Assembly (NCBI RefSeq): GCF_002266425.1
Contig: NZ_NPMN01000019.1
Coordinates: 26,617 to 90,616, forward strand
DNA from: Tissierella sp. P1
GTDB lineage: Bacteria > Bacillota > Clostridia > Tissierellales > Tissierellaceae
Direction of reading: 5' to 3'
Length of the DNA stretch: 64,000 bases
Shown here: positions 53,539 through 61,755 of the stretch, piece by piece
How the letters are laid out: the number at the start of each line of letters is the position of its first letter
Position numbering within the stretch: the stretch's first letter is position 1
The notes under the pieces: generated by a model
What the model saw: the letters and a program-made list of their open reading frames with translations, nothing else
What the model was told of the DNA's origin: nothing
Database searches by the model: none
Translations under genes and position numbers: made by a program

Positions 53539-55971
53539 ATGGCTATGTTTGGAAGATTTACAGAAAAAGCACAAAAGGCAATACTCTTATCTCAAGAGGA
53601 AGCTAAAAATTTAAAACATAATTATGTAGGCACAGAACACCTATTATTAGGATTAATAGCAGAGGGAGAAGGAGTAGCAGCAAAAGCCTTATCACAATCT
53701 GGTGTTACTTTAGATGAAGCTAGAGCAGAGGTGATCTCGGCTATTGGTGAAGGTCAGTATGGGGCAGATATTTTGGGATTTACTCCTAGGACTAAAAGAA
53801 TATTTGAGCTAGGTTTTATTGAGGCAAGAAATTTAGGTCATAACTATGTTGGTACAGAACATTTGTTGCTTGGATTACTAGCTGAAGGAGAAGGTGTTGC
53901 AATTGTAGTACTAAAAAAACTTGGAGTAGATATAGAAAAACTTGGAGAATTAGTGCTTAGCATGATAACGGATGTGAGTCCAAAACAAGGGCAGACTATG
54001 GAAAGCAATAATTCAAATACTCCTAATTTAGCTAAATATAGCACTGATTTAAATAAATTAGCAGCATCTGGAGAAATTGACCCAGTAATAGGTAGAGCAA
54101 AAGAAATAGAAAGAGTTATTCAAGTTTTAAGCAGGAGAACTAAAAATAATCCCGTTCTTATTGGTGAGCCAGGTGTAGGAAAAACAGCTATTGCTGAAGG
54201 ATTGGCTCAGAAAATTGTGGAGGGAACTGTACCAGAGATTATAAAAGATAAGAGGGTTGTTACACTGGACTTACCAGGAATGATTGCAGGAGCAAAATAC
54301 AGAGGAGAATTTGAAGATAGATTAAAATCTGTGATGAAAGAATTAAAAGAAGCTGGGGATGTTATACTTTTTATAGATGAGTTGCATACAATAGTAGGTG
54401 CTGGAGCAGCTGAGGGAGCCATAGATGCTTCAAACATATTAAAACCAGTGTTAGCTCGAGGAGAATTACAAGTAGTTGGAGCAACAACTATAGATGAGTA
54501 CAGAAAGTATATAGAGAAGGATTCAGCCTTGGAAAGAAGACTGCAGCCAATCATGGTAGAAGAACCTAGTGTAGAAGACACTATTAAGATATTAGAAGGT
54601 CTAAGAGATAAGTATGAAGCACATCATAGAGTTAAAATAACAGACGAGGCAATAAAGGCGGCTGCTGAATTATCAAGTAGATATATAAATGATAGATTTC
54701 TACCTGATAAGGCTATTGACTTAATAGACGAAGCTGCTTCCATGATTAGGATAAACTCTTATGTAGCACCAGAGGAATTAAAGAATTTAGAGGAAAGATT
54801 AGAAGAATTATCTCAAGAAAAGGAAGAAGCAATAAATACTCAAAATTATGAAAAGGCAGCAAAAATAAGGGATATAGAAAGACAAGTAAAGGAAGAATTG
54901 CAAAATAACAAGGTTAAATGGGAGCAAGAAAAGCAAACCTCAAGCATGGTAGTTAACTATGAAGAAATAGCCAAGGTAGTGTCCAACTGGACAGGAGTAC
55001 CAATTACGAAGATGACTACAGAAGAATCTGAGAGGCTCTTAAACTTAGAAAATATATTGCACGAAAAGGTGATTGGACAAGAACAAGCAGTAAAAGCTAT
55101 ATCATCTGCAGTTAGAAGATCAAGGGTTGGGCTTAAGGATCCTAAGAAACCAGTAGGTAGCTTTATATTTGTAGGTCCTACTGGTGTAGGTAAGACATAT
55201 TTAGCAAAAGCTTTGGCAGAAGCTTTATTTGGCGATGAAGAGGCTATGATAAGAATAGATATGTCAGAATATATGGAGAAACACTCTGTTTCTAGATTAA
55301 TAGGTTCACCTCCTGGATATGTTGGCTATGATGAAGGAGGGCAGTTAACAGAGGCAGTAAGAAGAAAACCTTATGCAGTAGTTCTATTTGATGAAATTGA
55401 AAAAGCTCATCCAGATGTATTTAACATGCTTCTACAGATATTAGATGATGGCAGACTTACGGATTCAAAGGGAAAAACTGTTGATTTTAAAAATACTGTA
55501 ATAATAATGACTTCTAATGTTGGAGCTACATCTATTAGGAAGCAAAATGTACTGGGGTTCTCTATAGGGAGAGAAGACAATAGGGCAGAATATGAAAGGA
55601 TGAAAGAAACCATAACTGAGGAATTAAAAAGAACCTTTAGACCTGAATTTTTAAATAGATTAGATGAGATTATAGTTTTCCATAGTCTAGAAGAAGAGCA
55701 TGTGAAGGAAATCGTTGAGATTATGATAAAAGATTTAGAAAAGCGCCTTTTAAAGATTGGAGTTCAAATAAAGGTATCTGATAATACAAAATCCTATATT
55801 GCAGGAAAGGGATTTGATCCAATTTATGGAGCAAGACCATTAGAGAGGACTATAAGAAAGATGATAGAAGATCAGCTAGCTGAAGAAATATTAAGAGGTA
55901 ATGTTTCTAAGCAAGATAATATAATCATTGATTATGATACTAAAAATGAAAAATTAGCATTTAAAATTTAA
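53539..55971 (+). CDS. clpC: ATP-dependent Clp protease ATPase subunit ClpC
   Basis: An 810-residue Hsp100 unfoldase. Two N-domain repeats (MFGRFTEKAQKAILLSQEEA, NYVGTEHLLLGL twice) precede AAA1 with Walker A GEPGVGKTA near 209. A UVR-type middle region near 430-460 follows, then AAA2 with GPTGVGKTY near 545 and the C-terminal YGARPLERTIRKMIEDQLAEEIL. With ClpP it degrades arginine-phosphorylated and other clients. It starts 6 bp after mcsB and is the last regulated gene of the CtsR operon. Confidence 0.98.
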   Translation: MAMFGRFTEKAQKAILLSQEEAKNLKHNYVGTEHLLLGLIAEGEGVAAKALSQSGVTLDEARAEVISAIGEGQYGADILGFTPRTKRIFELGFIEARNLGHNYVGTEHLLLGLLAEGEGVAIVVLKKLGVDIEKLGELVLSMITDVSPKQGQTMESNNSNTPNLAKYSTDLNKLAASGEIDPVIGRAKEIERVIQVLSRRTKNNPVLIGEPGVGKTAIAEGLAQKIVEGTVPEIIKDKRVVTLDLPGMIAGAKYRGEFEDRLKSVMKELKEAGDVILFIDELHTIVGAGAAEGAIDASNILKPVLARGELQVVGATTIDEYRKYIEKDSALERRLQPIMVEEPSVEDTIKILEGLRDKYEAHHRVKITDEAIKAAAELSSRYINDRFLPDKAIDLIDEAASMIRINSYVAPEELKNLEERLEELSQEKEEAINTQNYEKAAKIRDIERQVKEELQNNKVKWEQEKQTSSMVVNYEEIAKVVSNWTGVPITKMTTEESERLLNLENILHEKVIGQEQAVKAISSAVRRSRVGLKDPKKPVGSFIFVGPTGVGKTYLAKALAEALFGDEEAMIRIDMSEYMEKHSVSRLIGSPPGYVGYDEGGQLTEAVRRKPYAVVLFDEIEKAHPDVFNMLLQILDDGRLTDSKGKTVDFKNTVIIMTSNVGATSIRKQNVLGFSIGREDNRAEYERMKETITEELKRTFRPEFLNRLDEIIVFHSLEEEHVKEIVEIMIKDLEKRLLKIGVQIKVSDNTKSYIAGKGFDPIYGARPLERTIRKMIEDQLAEEILRGNVSKQDNIIIDYDTKNEKLAFKI

Positions 55972-55974
55972 TAG

Positions 55975-55996
55975 GGAGCGACGATAGCGTCGCTCC
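55975..55996. terminator. Strong hairpin between clpC and radA
   Basis: GGAGCGACG (55975-55983) pairs with CGTCGCTCC (55988-55996) around ATAG, directly after the clpC stop. No T-run follows, so read-through into radA is likely and the hairpin may mark the mRNA boundary. Confidence 0.65.
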
Positions 55997-56017
55997 ATTA
56001 TATTATAGGAGAGCAAA

Positions 56018-57394
56018 ATGAAGAAAAAAACTATTTTTATATGTGAAAACTGCGGATACCAGAGTATTGGGCATTTAGGAAGATGCCCAGAGTGTAATTC
56101 ATGGCATAGTCTTAAGGAAACTATAATTGATGAAAAAAAAGGAACTATCAGTTCTAGGACAAGTATAGAAAGAAAGCCTATCAAAAGGTTGCAAGACGTA
56201 ATAGCTACAAATAGTGATAGGATTGTAACAAACATAAATGAATTTAATAGGGTAATGGGAGGTGGAATAGTTAAGGATTCCATAACAATACTTTCTGCAA
56301 AACCTGGAGCGGGAAAATCTACTTTGCTACTACAAGTAGCAAATGATTTAGCTAAGATGGACTATAAGGTTTTATATGCGTCAGGTGAAGAAAGTGAATC
56401 ACAAATAAAAAATAGGGCAGATAGGATCATAGAGAAGATTCATCCTAAGGTATGGGTAATGTCTGATAATAGTATGGATAACGTATTGAGAACTATAGAA
56501 GAAATTGATCCAGATTTAATTATTATAGATAGTATTCAAACTTTTACTCTTGAAGAGTTCTCCAGTTCTAGAGCTGGATCTCCGACTCAAACAATGGAAT
56601 GTGCAAATGATTTAGTTCAAATAGCAAAAAATCAAGACAGGCCTAGGGCGATTATTTTAGTAGGACAAATGACAAAAGAAGATGAAATTGCTGGAGTTAG
56701 AGCATTAGAACATTTAGTTGATGCTGTACTTATTATAGAAGGTGAAAGCGGGGAAGAGCTAAGGACTTTATTAACTACGAAGAATAGGTATGGTTCTACT
56801 GGGGAGATGGGTTTTTTCTATATAACTGATAAGGGTATGATTTCTATAGATAATCCTTCTGAATATTTTATGACGGCTAGAGAAGGAGATGGTACAATGC
56901 CAGGATCTGCCATAACTGTAGTCAGAGAAGGAACCAGACCAATTATTCTGGAAATAGAAAGCTTAGTATCAGATTCCTTTACCCCATATCCTTCAAGGAT
57001 AGGAGAATGTCTAAAAAGAGAACAATTAAATACTTTGGTGTCTATAATAGAACAAAGAGGTGGAATAAGATTCTATGATAAAAATGTAGTTATAAAGACA
57101 ACTGGAGGAATAAAGCTAAAGGAACAGGCTTCGAATCTTGCAGTACTTATGAGCATCATATCCTCCGTGAAAAATAAAGGCATATCAAATGACACTGTGT
57201 TTATATCAGATGTAGGATTAACGGGGGAGTTGAAAAGAGTTCCTTCTCTTGAATCAAGAATCAGAGAATTGGATAGAATGGGATTTAAATATGTATATGT
57301 AGCTCCTAATAGCGGGAAGGGAATAAAAACATCAAACCTTAAAATTATAGAATTAGAAACTTTAAAAGATGTAATTAAAAATGTCTTTGATTAA
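56018..57394 (+). CDS. radA: DNA repair protein RadA
   Basis: A 458-residue RadA/Sms protein: zinc finger CENCGYQ...CPECNSW (residues 8-28), RecA-like core with Walker A AKPGAGKST, LYASGEESESQI, the RadA motif KNRYGSTGEMG (KNRFG-type with Tyr) and a C-terminal Lon-protease-like domain (TGGIKLKEQASNLAVLMSI...DVGLTGELKRV). It helps branch migration in recombination. AGGAGAG precedes the ATG. The common neighbour disA is missing here. Confidence 0.96.
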   Translation: MKKKTIFICENCGYQSIGHLGRCPECNSWHSLKETIIDEKKGTISSRTSIERKPIKRLQDVIATNSDRIVTNINEFNRVMGGGIVKDSITILSAKPGAGKSTLLLQVANDLAKMDYKVLYASGEESESQIKNRADRIIEKIHPKVWVMSDNSMDNVLRTIEEIDPDLIIIDSIQTFTLEEFSSSRAGSPTQTMECANDLVQIAKNQDRPRAIILVGQMTKEDEIAGVRALEHLVDAVLIIEGESGEELRTLLTTKNRYGSTGEMGFFYITDKGMISIDNPSEYFMTAREGDGTMPGSAITVVREGTRPIILEIESLVSDSFTPYPSRIGECLKREQLNTLVSIIEQRGGIRFYDKNVVIKTTGGIKLKEQASNLAVLMSIISSVKNKGISNDTVFISDVGLTGELKRVPSLESRIRELDRMGFKYVYVAPNSGKGIKTSNLKIIELETLKDVIKNVFD

Positions 57395-57402
57395 AGATAT
57401 AA

Positions 57403-57434
57403 AAATAGGCTTAGAAATTTATTCTAGCCTATTT
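57403..57434. terminator. Terminator after radA
   Basis: AAATAGGCT and AGCCTATTT (57403-57434) form an imperfect hairpin with AGAA/TTCT inner pairs, lying between radA and the convergent gene at 57490. The T-tracts are short. Confidence 0.6.
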
Positions 57435-57489
57435 CTATAATTTTAGATTTATATCCTAAAGGGCAATTACATAATTGATATAAGTTTGC

Positions 57490-57906
57490 CTATTTCAAGC
57501 TAAAAACACCAAGAGTTTTAATCGTACCATATTCTTTTTTTAATATATCGTTTAAGTCTAAATCTAATGTATTACATAAAGCTGCTAGATAAAAAATATA
57601 TGAGCCTATTTCTTCGTTAAGGACGTCTTTACAACCATCACAAACATTACCTTCAACATGAGTTTTAGCGGCATTTAACATTTCCTCAAAGGTATCTTTA
57701 CTATAATCTTGTTTGATAGCATGAACAGAAATACATCCACAAGAAGTAACAGATTTCGCTACAGCTCTATTAATTCGAGCATTATACTCATCTAGCTTTG
57801 TTATTATATCTAATATACTTTTATGTCTAATAAGAACCTTAGAGACTTGGTCCTGAAAATTCTTACAAGTTGAATTAATATCTGAATTTATAATATTGTC
57901 ATTCAT
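57490..57906 (-). CDS. MazG-like domain protein (uncharacterised)
   Basis: A 138-residue helical protein on the minus strand. The C-terminal helices (NEEIGSYIFYLAALCNTLDLDLNDILKKEYGTIKTLGV) follow the MazG/NTP-pyrophosphohydrolase pattern EExGDxxFYLAALxxxLGLDL, but the Asp after Gly is replaced by Ser, so activity is doubtful. It also has a cysteine pair cluster (TSCGCISVHA, CDGCKD). ATG 57906 is chosen with GGGAG upstream. It lies between radA and carD, convergent with radA and divergent from carD. Confidence 0.6.
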   Translation of the reverse strand: MNDNIINSDINSTCKNFQDQVSKVLIRHKSILDIITKLDEYNARINRAVAKSVTSCGCISVHAIKQDYSKDTFEEMLNAAKTHVEGNVCDGCKDVLNEEIGSYIFYLAALCNTLDLDLNDILKKEYGTIKTLGVFSLK

Positions 57907-58054
57907 ATTCTCCACTCCCGTCAAAAGATTATTTGCTATAGTTCAATTATACTTATGAAGACAAGCAGTTGTCAAATATTTCTATCAATTATTCCAAAAG
58001 ATTTCTTAATTTTGAAAATCAATAATAACTTTACAAAATACTAATAAAAAGGGA

Positions 58055-58084
58055 TTGACAACTGAAATAGGTCTATGATACAAT
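58055..58084 (+). promoter_or_regulatory. Sigma-A promoter of carD
   Basis: TTGACA (58055-58060) and TACAAT (58079-58084) with 18 nt between them lie 67 bp before the carD start. The -35 is perfect and the -10 has one mismatch. Confidence 0.75.
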
Positions 58085-58150
58085 ATAAACTTTACAATTC
58101 CAGCAATTTGATGTATAATAGGATAGAAAAGGTAAATAGGAGGTTTTCAA

Positions 58151-58657
58151 ATGTTTAATGTTGGAGATAAAGTAGTGTATCCTATGCATGGTGCTGGAAT
58201 TATTGAAGGCATAGAAGAAAGAGAAATATTGGGTGAAAAAAGGAAATATTTTATTATGAGGATGCCTATCGGGGATATGAAAGTTATGGTTCCCGTAGAC
58301 AACATTGAAGAAGTGGGTGTAAGAGAGATAATTGATAGTACAGATTTAGAACGAGTAATTTCCATACTTAAAGGTAATAAAACAGCTATGCCTCAAAACT
58401 GGAATCGAAGATATAGAATAAATATGGATAAGATAAAATCAGGAGATATATTTGAAATTGCTGCTGTTGTTCGTAATCTTCTGATGATGGATTTGGAAAA
58501 AGGCTTATCTACAGGTGAAAGAAAAATGTTAAGTTCTGCTAAACAGATGCTATTATCTGAAATGGTTTTAGTTGCAGATTCTGATATTGACAAGGTTGAG
58601 CAATTGGTTATAGATGCAATTAAGTGTGAAGAGGAAAATGATACTCTGGAAATTTAA
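58151..58657 (+). CDS. carD: CarD/CdnL-family transcription regulator
   Basis: A 168-residue protein with the CarD RNA-polymerase-interacting domain (FNVGDKVVYPMHGAGIIEGIEEREILGEKRKYFIMRMP...MKVMVPVDNIEEVGVR) and a helical C-terminus (MDLEKGLSTGERKMLSSAKQMLLSEM). It binds the polymerase beta subunit and stabilises open complexes at rRNA and other promoters. TAGGAGG precedes ATG 58151. Confidence 0.95.
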   Translation: MFNVGDKVVYPMHGAGIIEGIEEREILGEKRKYFIMRMPIGDMKVMVPVDNIEEVGVREIIDSTDLERVISILKGNKTAMPQNWNRRYRINMDKIKSGDIFEIAAVVRNLLMMDLEKGLSTGERKMLSSAKQMLLSEMVLVADSDIDKVEQLVIDAIKCEEENDTLEI

Positions 58658-58728
58658 TTTGCAAAATAGAAAGATTGGGTTTATTATTATATAAAATTGG
58701 TAATAAATATACTAATGGGGGTGAATTG

Positions 58729-59823
58729 ATGATTGATAAAATTTTAAGAGGGGTCATTGGATTAGTAGGGGGATTAATGGGATTTAGTATTTTAACCCTA
58801 TTTGATAATCTAGGGATCATTAAAATGTTTAGAGAAGGCTGGATTAATTTAGCAGTATACTTAGGAGTTTCTATTTTATTTGGAATTATATTCTTTTCTT
58901 TATCATCAAGAATAATTAACAGGGGTAGAAAATTAGTTAAATTAATTGAAAACGAATTGGAAAAATTTTCTGTCTATGATATTACAATATCTTCTGTTGG
59001 ACTTATTGTAGGATTAGTAATAGCATTTTTATTATCTCAACCAATAAATAATTTGGGAATACCTTATGTTGGAGTTATTGCATCAATTATTATTTATAGT
59101 ATATTTGGATATTTAGGACTTACTATTCCTCATAGGAAAAAGGACGATATTTCTTCTACCTTAGGAAATATAAAAAGAAGCCCTAGAGATAAGGGAAAAT
59201 CTCAAAATAGGTCATATCCTAAGATACTAGATACATCTGTTATAATTGATGGTAGAATAGCTGATATTTGTAAAACAGGATTTATTGAAGGACCTCTTAT
59301 TATTCCTGAATTTGTATTAGAGGAGTTACAGCATATCGCAGATTCATCAGATTCCTTAAAAAGAAATAGAGGAAGAAGAGGATTAGACATACTAAATAAA
59401 ATACAAAAAGAATTGGATATCGAGGTAATAATAAACGATAAGAAATTTGAAGATGTTCAAGAGGTTGATTCCAAGCTTCTAAAACTAACTCAATTACTTA
59501 AAGGGAAAATAATAACTAATGATTATAATCTAAATAAAGTAGCAGAGGTGCAAGGCATAGATGTACTAAATATAAATGAACTGGCTAATGCAGTAAAACC
59601 AGTAGTATTACCAGGAGAAGAAATGCTGGTGCAGGTTGTAAGAGATGGAAAGGAATTAGGCCAAGGCCTAGCGTACTTAGATGATGGTACTATGATTGTT
59701 GTAGAAAGTGGCAGAAAATTTATTGGTGAAACAATAGATGTAGTGGTGACATCAGTTCTCCAAACTTCTGCTGGAAGGATGATATTTGCCAAACCTAAGT
59801 CAATGATAGATAGAGCTGTTTAA
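58729..59823 (+). CDS. PIN-TRAM membrane protein (YacL-like)
   Basis: A 364-residue protein with four N-terminal membrane helices (about 7-135), then a PIN nuclease domain with acidic residues in LDTSVIIDGRIAD, FVLEELQHIADSSD and ITNDYNLNKVAEV, and a C-terminal TRAM domain (LPGEEMLVQVVRDGKELGQGLAYLDDGTMIVVESG). A membrane-bound ribonuclease role is inferred. ATG 58729 is chosen for GGGGGTG upstream; the longer frame from 58675 lacks a site. Confidence 0.93.
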   Translation: MIDKILRGVIGLVGGLMGFSILTLFDNLGIIKMFREGWINLAVYLGVSILFGIIFFSLSSRIINRGRKLVKLIENELEKFSVYDITISSVGLIVGLVIAFLLSQPINNLGIPYVGVIASIIIYSIFGYLGLTIPHRKKDDISSTLGNIKRSPRDKGKSQNRSYPKILDTSVIIDGRIADICKTGFIEGPLIIPEFVLEELQHIADSSDSLKRNRGRRGLDILNKIQKELDIEVIINDKKFEDVQEVDSKLLKLTQLLKGKIITNDYNLNKVAEVQGIDVLNINELANAVKPVVLPGEEMLVQVVRDGKELGQGLAYLDDGTMIVVESGRKFIGETIDVVVTSVLQTSAGRMIFAKPKSMIDRAV

Positions 59824-59845
59824 GACCCACATGGGTCTTTTTTTC
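59822..59845 (+). terminator. Terminator after the PIN-TRAM gene
   Basis: AAGACCCA (59822-59829) pairs with TGGGTCTT (59832-59839) and is followed by T7, overlapping the stop codon. Confidence 0.88.
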
Positions 59846-59916
59846 TTTTTTGGTTATAATAAATATTGTTTATTGTTTTAATATACTATGTTATAATACT
59901 TTAAGAGGTGAAGAAG

Positions 59917-60657
59917 ATGTATAAAGACTACTATGTATCTGTAATTATTGCCGCCGCTGGAATGAGCAATAGAATGGGAAGCAAGATAAACAAACAATTT
60001 ATAGCAATAGGCGGTAAACCTATACTTGCCCATACGATAGAAAAGTTTGAGAAATGCAGATATATTGATGAAATAATTTTAGTAGCGAAAGAGGAAGAAA
60101 TTGAATATTGTAGAAAAGAGATTGTTAAAAAATATAAATTTAATAAAGTGGCTAATATAATTAGAGGTGGAAAAGAAAGACAAGATTCAGTATATAACGG
60201 AATATTGGCATTAGATGAAAAAGCGGATATTGTTTTAACCCATGATGGGGCTAGACCATTCGTAAAAATTGAGAATATAGAAGATGGAATAAAAGGTACT
60301 ATTGATCATGGTGCTTGTGTTATAGGAGTTCCTGTAACAGATACAATCAAAGTAGTAGGAGAAGATAAAACTATAGGTAACACACCTCAGAGAAGCTTAC
60401 TTTGGGCCGCACAGACTCCTCAGTGCTTTTTTAAGGATATACTTATTAAGGGATATGAAAATGCCATAGACGATGGATTTTGTGGCACTGACGATAGTTC
60501 CATAGTTGAAAGAGCAGGATATGGAGTGAAAATGATAATGGGTTCTTATGAAAATATTAAGATTACTACACCTGAGGATATAATTCTTGCTGAATCTTTA
60601 TTTAAGGATAAGGATATAATTTTTAGAAGAAGAGAATTCATATTTCAAAGCAGGTAG
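59917..60657 (+). CDS. ispD: 2-C-methyl-D-erythritol 4-phosphate cytidylyltransferase
   Basis: A 246-residue MEP-pathway enzyme that makes CDP-methylerythritol: VIIAAAGMSNRMGSKINKQF (nucleotide loop), GGKERQDSVYNGI, LTHDGARPFV, GVPVTDTIK, RSLLWAAQTPQCF and TDDSSIVERAGYGVKMIMGSYENIKITTPEDI. ATG 59917 is placed 6-7 nt after AAGAGGTG; GTG 59908 lies in that site. It is followed 23 bp later by ispF, the usual pairing. Confidence 0.96.
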   Translation: MYKDYYVSVIIAAAGMSNRMGSKINKQFIAIGGKPILAHTIEKFEKCRYIDEIILVAKEEEIEYCRKEIVKKYKFNKVANIIRGGKERQDSVYNGILALDEKADIVLTHDGARPFVKIENIEDGIKGTIDHGACVIGVPVTDTIKVVGEDKTIGNTPQRSLLWAAQTPQCFFKDILIKGYENAIDDGFCGTDDSSIVERAGYGVKMIMGSYENIKITTPEDIILAESLFKDKDIIFRRREFIFQSR

Positions 60658-60679
60658 TATGGAATAGATAGGTGATAAT

Positions 60680-61153
60680 ATGAGAGTAGGATTTGGTTAT
60701 GATGTTCATCAACTTGTAGAGGATAGAAAATTAATTATAGGTGGCATAGAAATCCCTTTTGAAAAAGGATTGCTGGGCCATTCAGATGCAGATGTGCTAA
60801 TACATGCAATAATGGATAGTATATTAGGAGCATTGGCCCTAGGAGACATAGGAAAACATTTTCCTGATACGGATATGAAATATAAGGATATTTCAAGTAT
60901 TTATCTTTTGTCTCAAGTCTTTAAATTAATGAATGAGGAAAGTTATGATATAGGAAATATAGATGCGACAATAGTTGCTCAAAGACCTAAATTAGCTCCA
61001 TATATTGAAGATATGAGGGCTAGAATCGCAGACATTTTGCATACATCCATAGATAACATAAATATAAAGGCTACAACTACAGAATGGCTAGGTTTTGTAG
61101 GCAGAGAAGAAGGTATTTCATCCTACAGTGTTTGTTTACTTCAGAAAAAATAA
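60680..61153 (+). CDS. ispF: 2-C-methyl-D-erythritol 2,4-cyclodiphosphate synthase
   Basis: A 157-residue Isp[24 protein letters not shown] (metal Asp and His), [32 protein letters not shown] and [20 protein letters not shown]. It closes the cyclodiphosphate ring in the MEP isoprenoid pathway. It is cotranscribed with ispD. Confidence 0.97.
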   Translation: MRVGFGYDVHQLVEDRKLIIGGIEIPFEKGLLGHSDADVLIHAIMDSILGALALGDIGKHFPDTDMKYKDISSIYLLSQVFKLMNEESYDIGNIDATIVAQRPKLAPYIEDMRARIADILHTSIDNINIKATTTEWLGFVGREEGISSYSVCLLQKK

Positions 61154-61182
61154 TTGACATGGGATAATACTATTAGTATAAT
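61154..61182 (+). promoter_or_regulatory. Sigma-A promoter of the T-box-proS unit
   Basis: TTGACA (61154-61159) and TATAAT (61177-61182), both perfect, are separated by exactly 17 nt. The -35 directly abuts the ispF stop codon, so proS has its own start site. Confidence 0.9.
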
Positions 61183-61194
61183 GTGGATATATTA

Positions 61195-61420
61195 TATAGA
61201 CGAAGATGGGAAATAGTAAATATTATAGGTCATAGAGAGGAAGTTAAATGGTGGAAAACTTCTGTCCTCCCTGATATTGAACCTAGCCCAGAGTTTTTAG
61301 GTGATAAAGCTTAAACGGTTGTGCGTTATAACTATTGAGCGAACCTTTTATTAGGTTTATTAGAGTGGTACCGCGGAATTTAACCTTTCGTCTCTTACAA
61401 GAGATGGGAGGTTATTTTTT
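61195..61420 (+). promoter_or_regulatory. T-box riboswitch (proline) with terminator
   Basis: The leader has the S-turn AGTA on the 5' side of stem I, a specifier loop reading GAACCTAG, and the T-box AGAGTGGTACCGCGG (61362-61376). A terminator hairpin (AACCT...AGGTT, about 61382-61413) and a T6 run follow. AATAT and ATATT pair above the loop, making CCT (61282-61284), a proline codon, the likely specifier. Uncharged tRNA-Pro should allow read-through to proS. Confidence 0.93.
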
Positions 61421-61429
61421 ATGACCTAA

Positions 61430-61542
61430 CCCAGTGAAGGAGCGAAGCGAGTGAACTGTAGGTAGGTCAAACGCAATGAGCACCAAATCTATACGAGCGT
61501 AGCGAGTAAATAGATTTGAGTTGCGAAACTGCGTGGATGTCC
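61430..61542 (+). repeat. Structured tandem element, copy 1
   Basis: It begins CCAGTGAAGGAGCGAAG, passes GTAGGTAGGTCAAACGCA and then forms a 9-bp hairpin CAAATCTAT (61484-61492) with ATAGATTTG (61510-61518) whose 17-nt loop reads ACGAGCGTAGCGAGTAA. It ends GAAACTGCGTGGATG. The element lies after the T-box terminator and is unusually GC-rich for this genome. Confidence 0.7.
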
Positions 61543-61590
61543 CAAGGGTCAGAATAAATTTAAATAGCAGAATTAAATTCTCAATTAGAA

Positions 61591-61714
61591 TCCACTGAAG
61601 GAGTGAATGTAGATCAAACGCACCATTCGCTACGTTTACTTCGCTGTCCGTTAGGACCAAATTCATGCGAGTGATAACGAGCAAATGAATTTGTACAGTG
61701 AGACTGCGTAAATT
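61591..61714 (+). repeat. Structured tandem element, copy 2
   Basis: It parallels copy 1: CCACTGAAGGAGTGAATGTAG, ATCAAACGCA, then a 9-bp hairpin CAAATTCAT (61658-61666) with ATGAATTTG (61685-61693), loop GCGAGTGATAACGAGCAA, ending GAGACTGCGTAAATTAC. Two base pairs of the stem differ from copy 1 by changes on both strands, so the fold is kept. It holds about 30 extra bases (TTCGCTACGTTTACTTCGCT) in the middle. Confidence 0.7.
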
Positions 61715-61755
61715 ACTTGGCTAATTGTAAATTAAATTAATAGGAGGAAGATAAA

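Noticed and set aside
61412..61684. 90-codon open frame on the minus strand across the tandem structured elements
   Set aside because: It overlaps the T-box terminator and both structured elements, has no ribosome site, and its peptide matches nothing. The DNA is explained better by the repeats.
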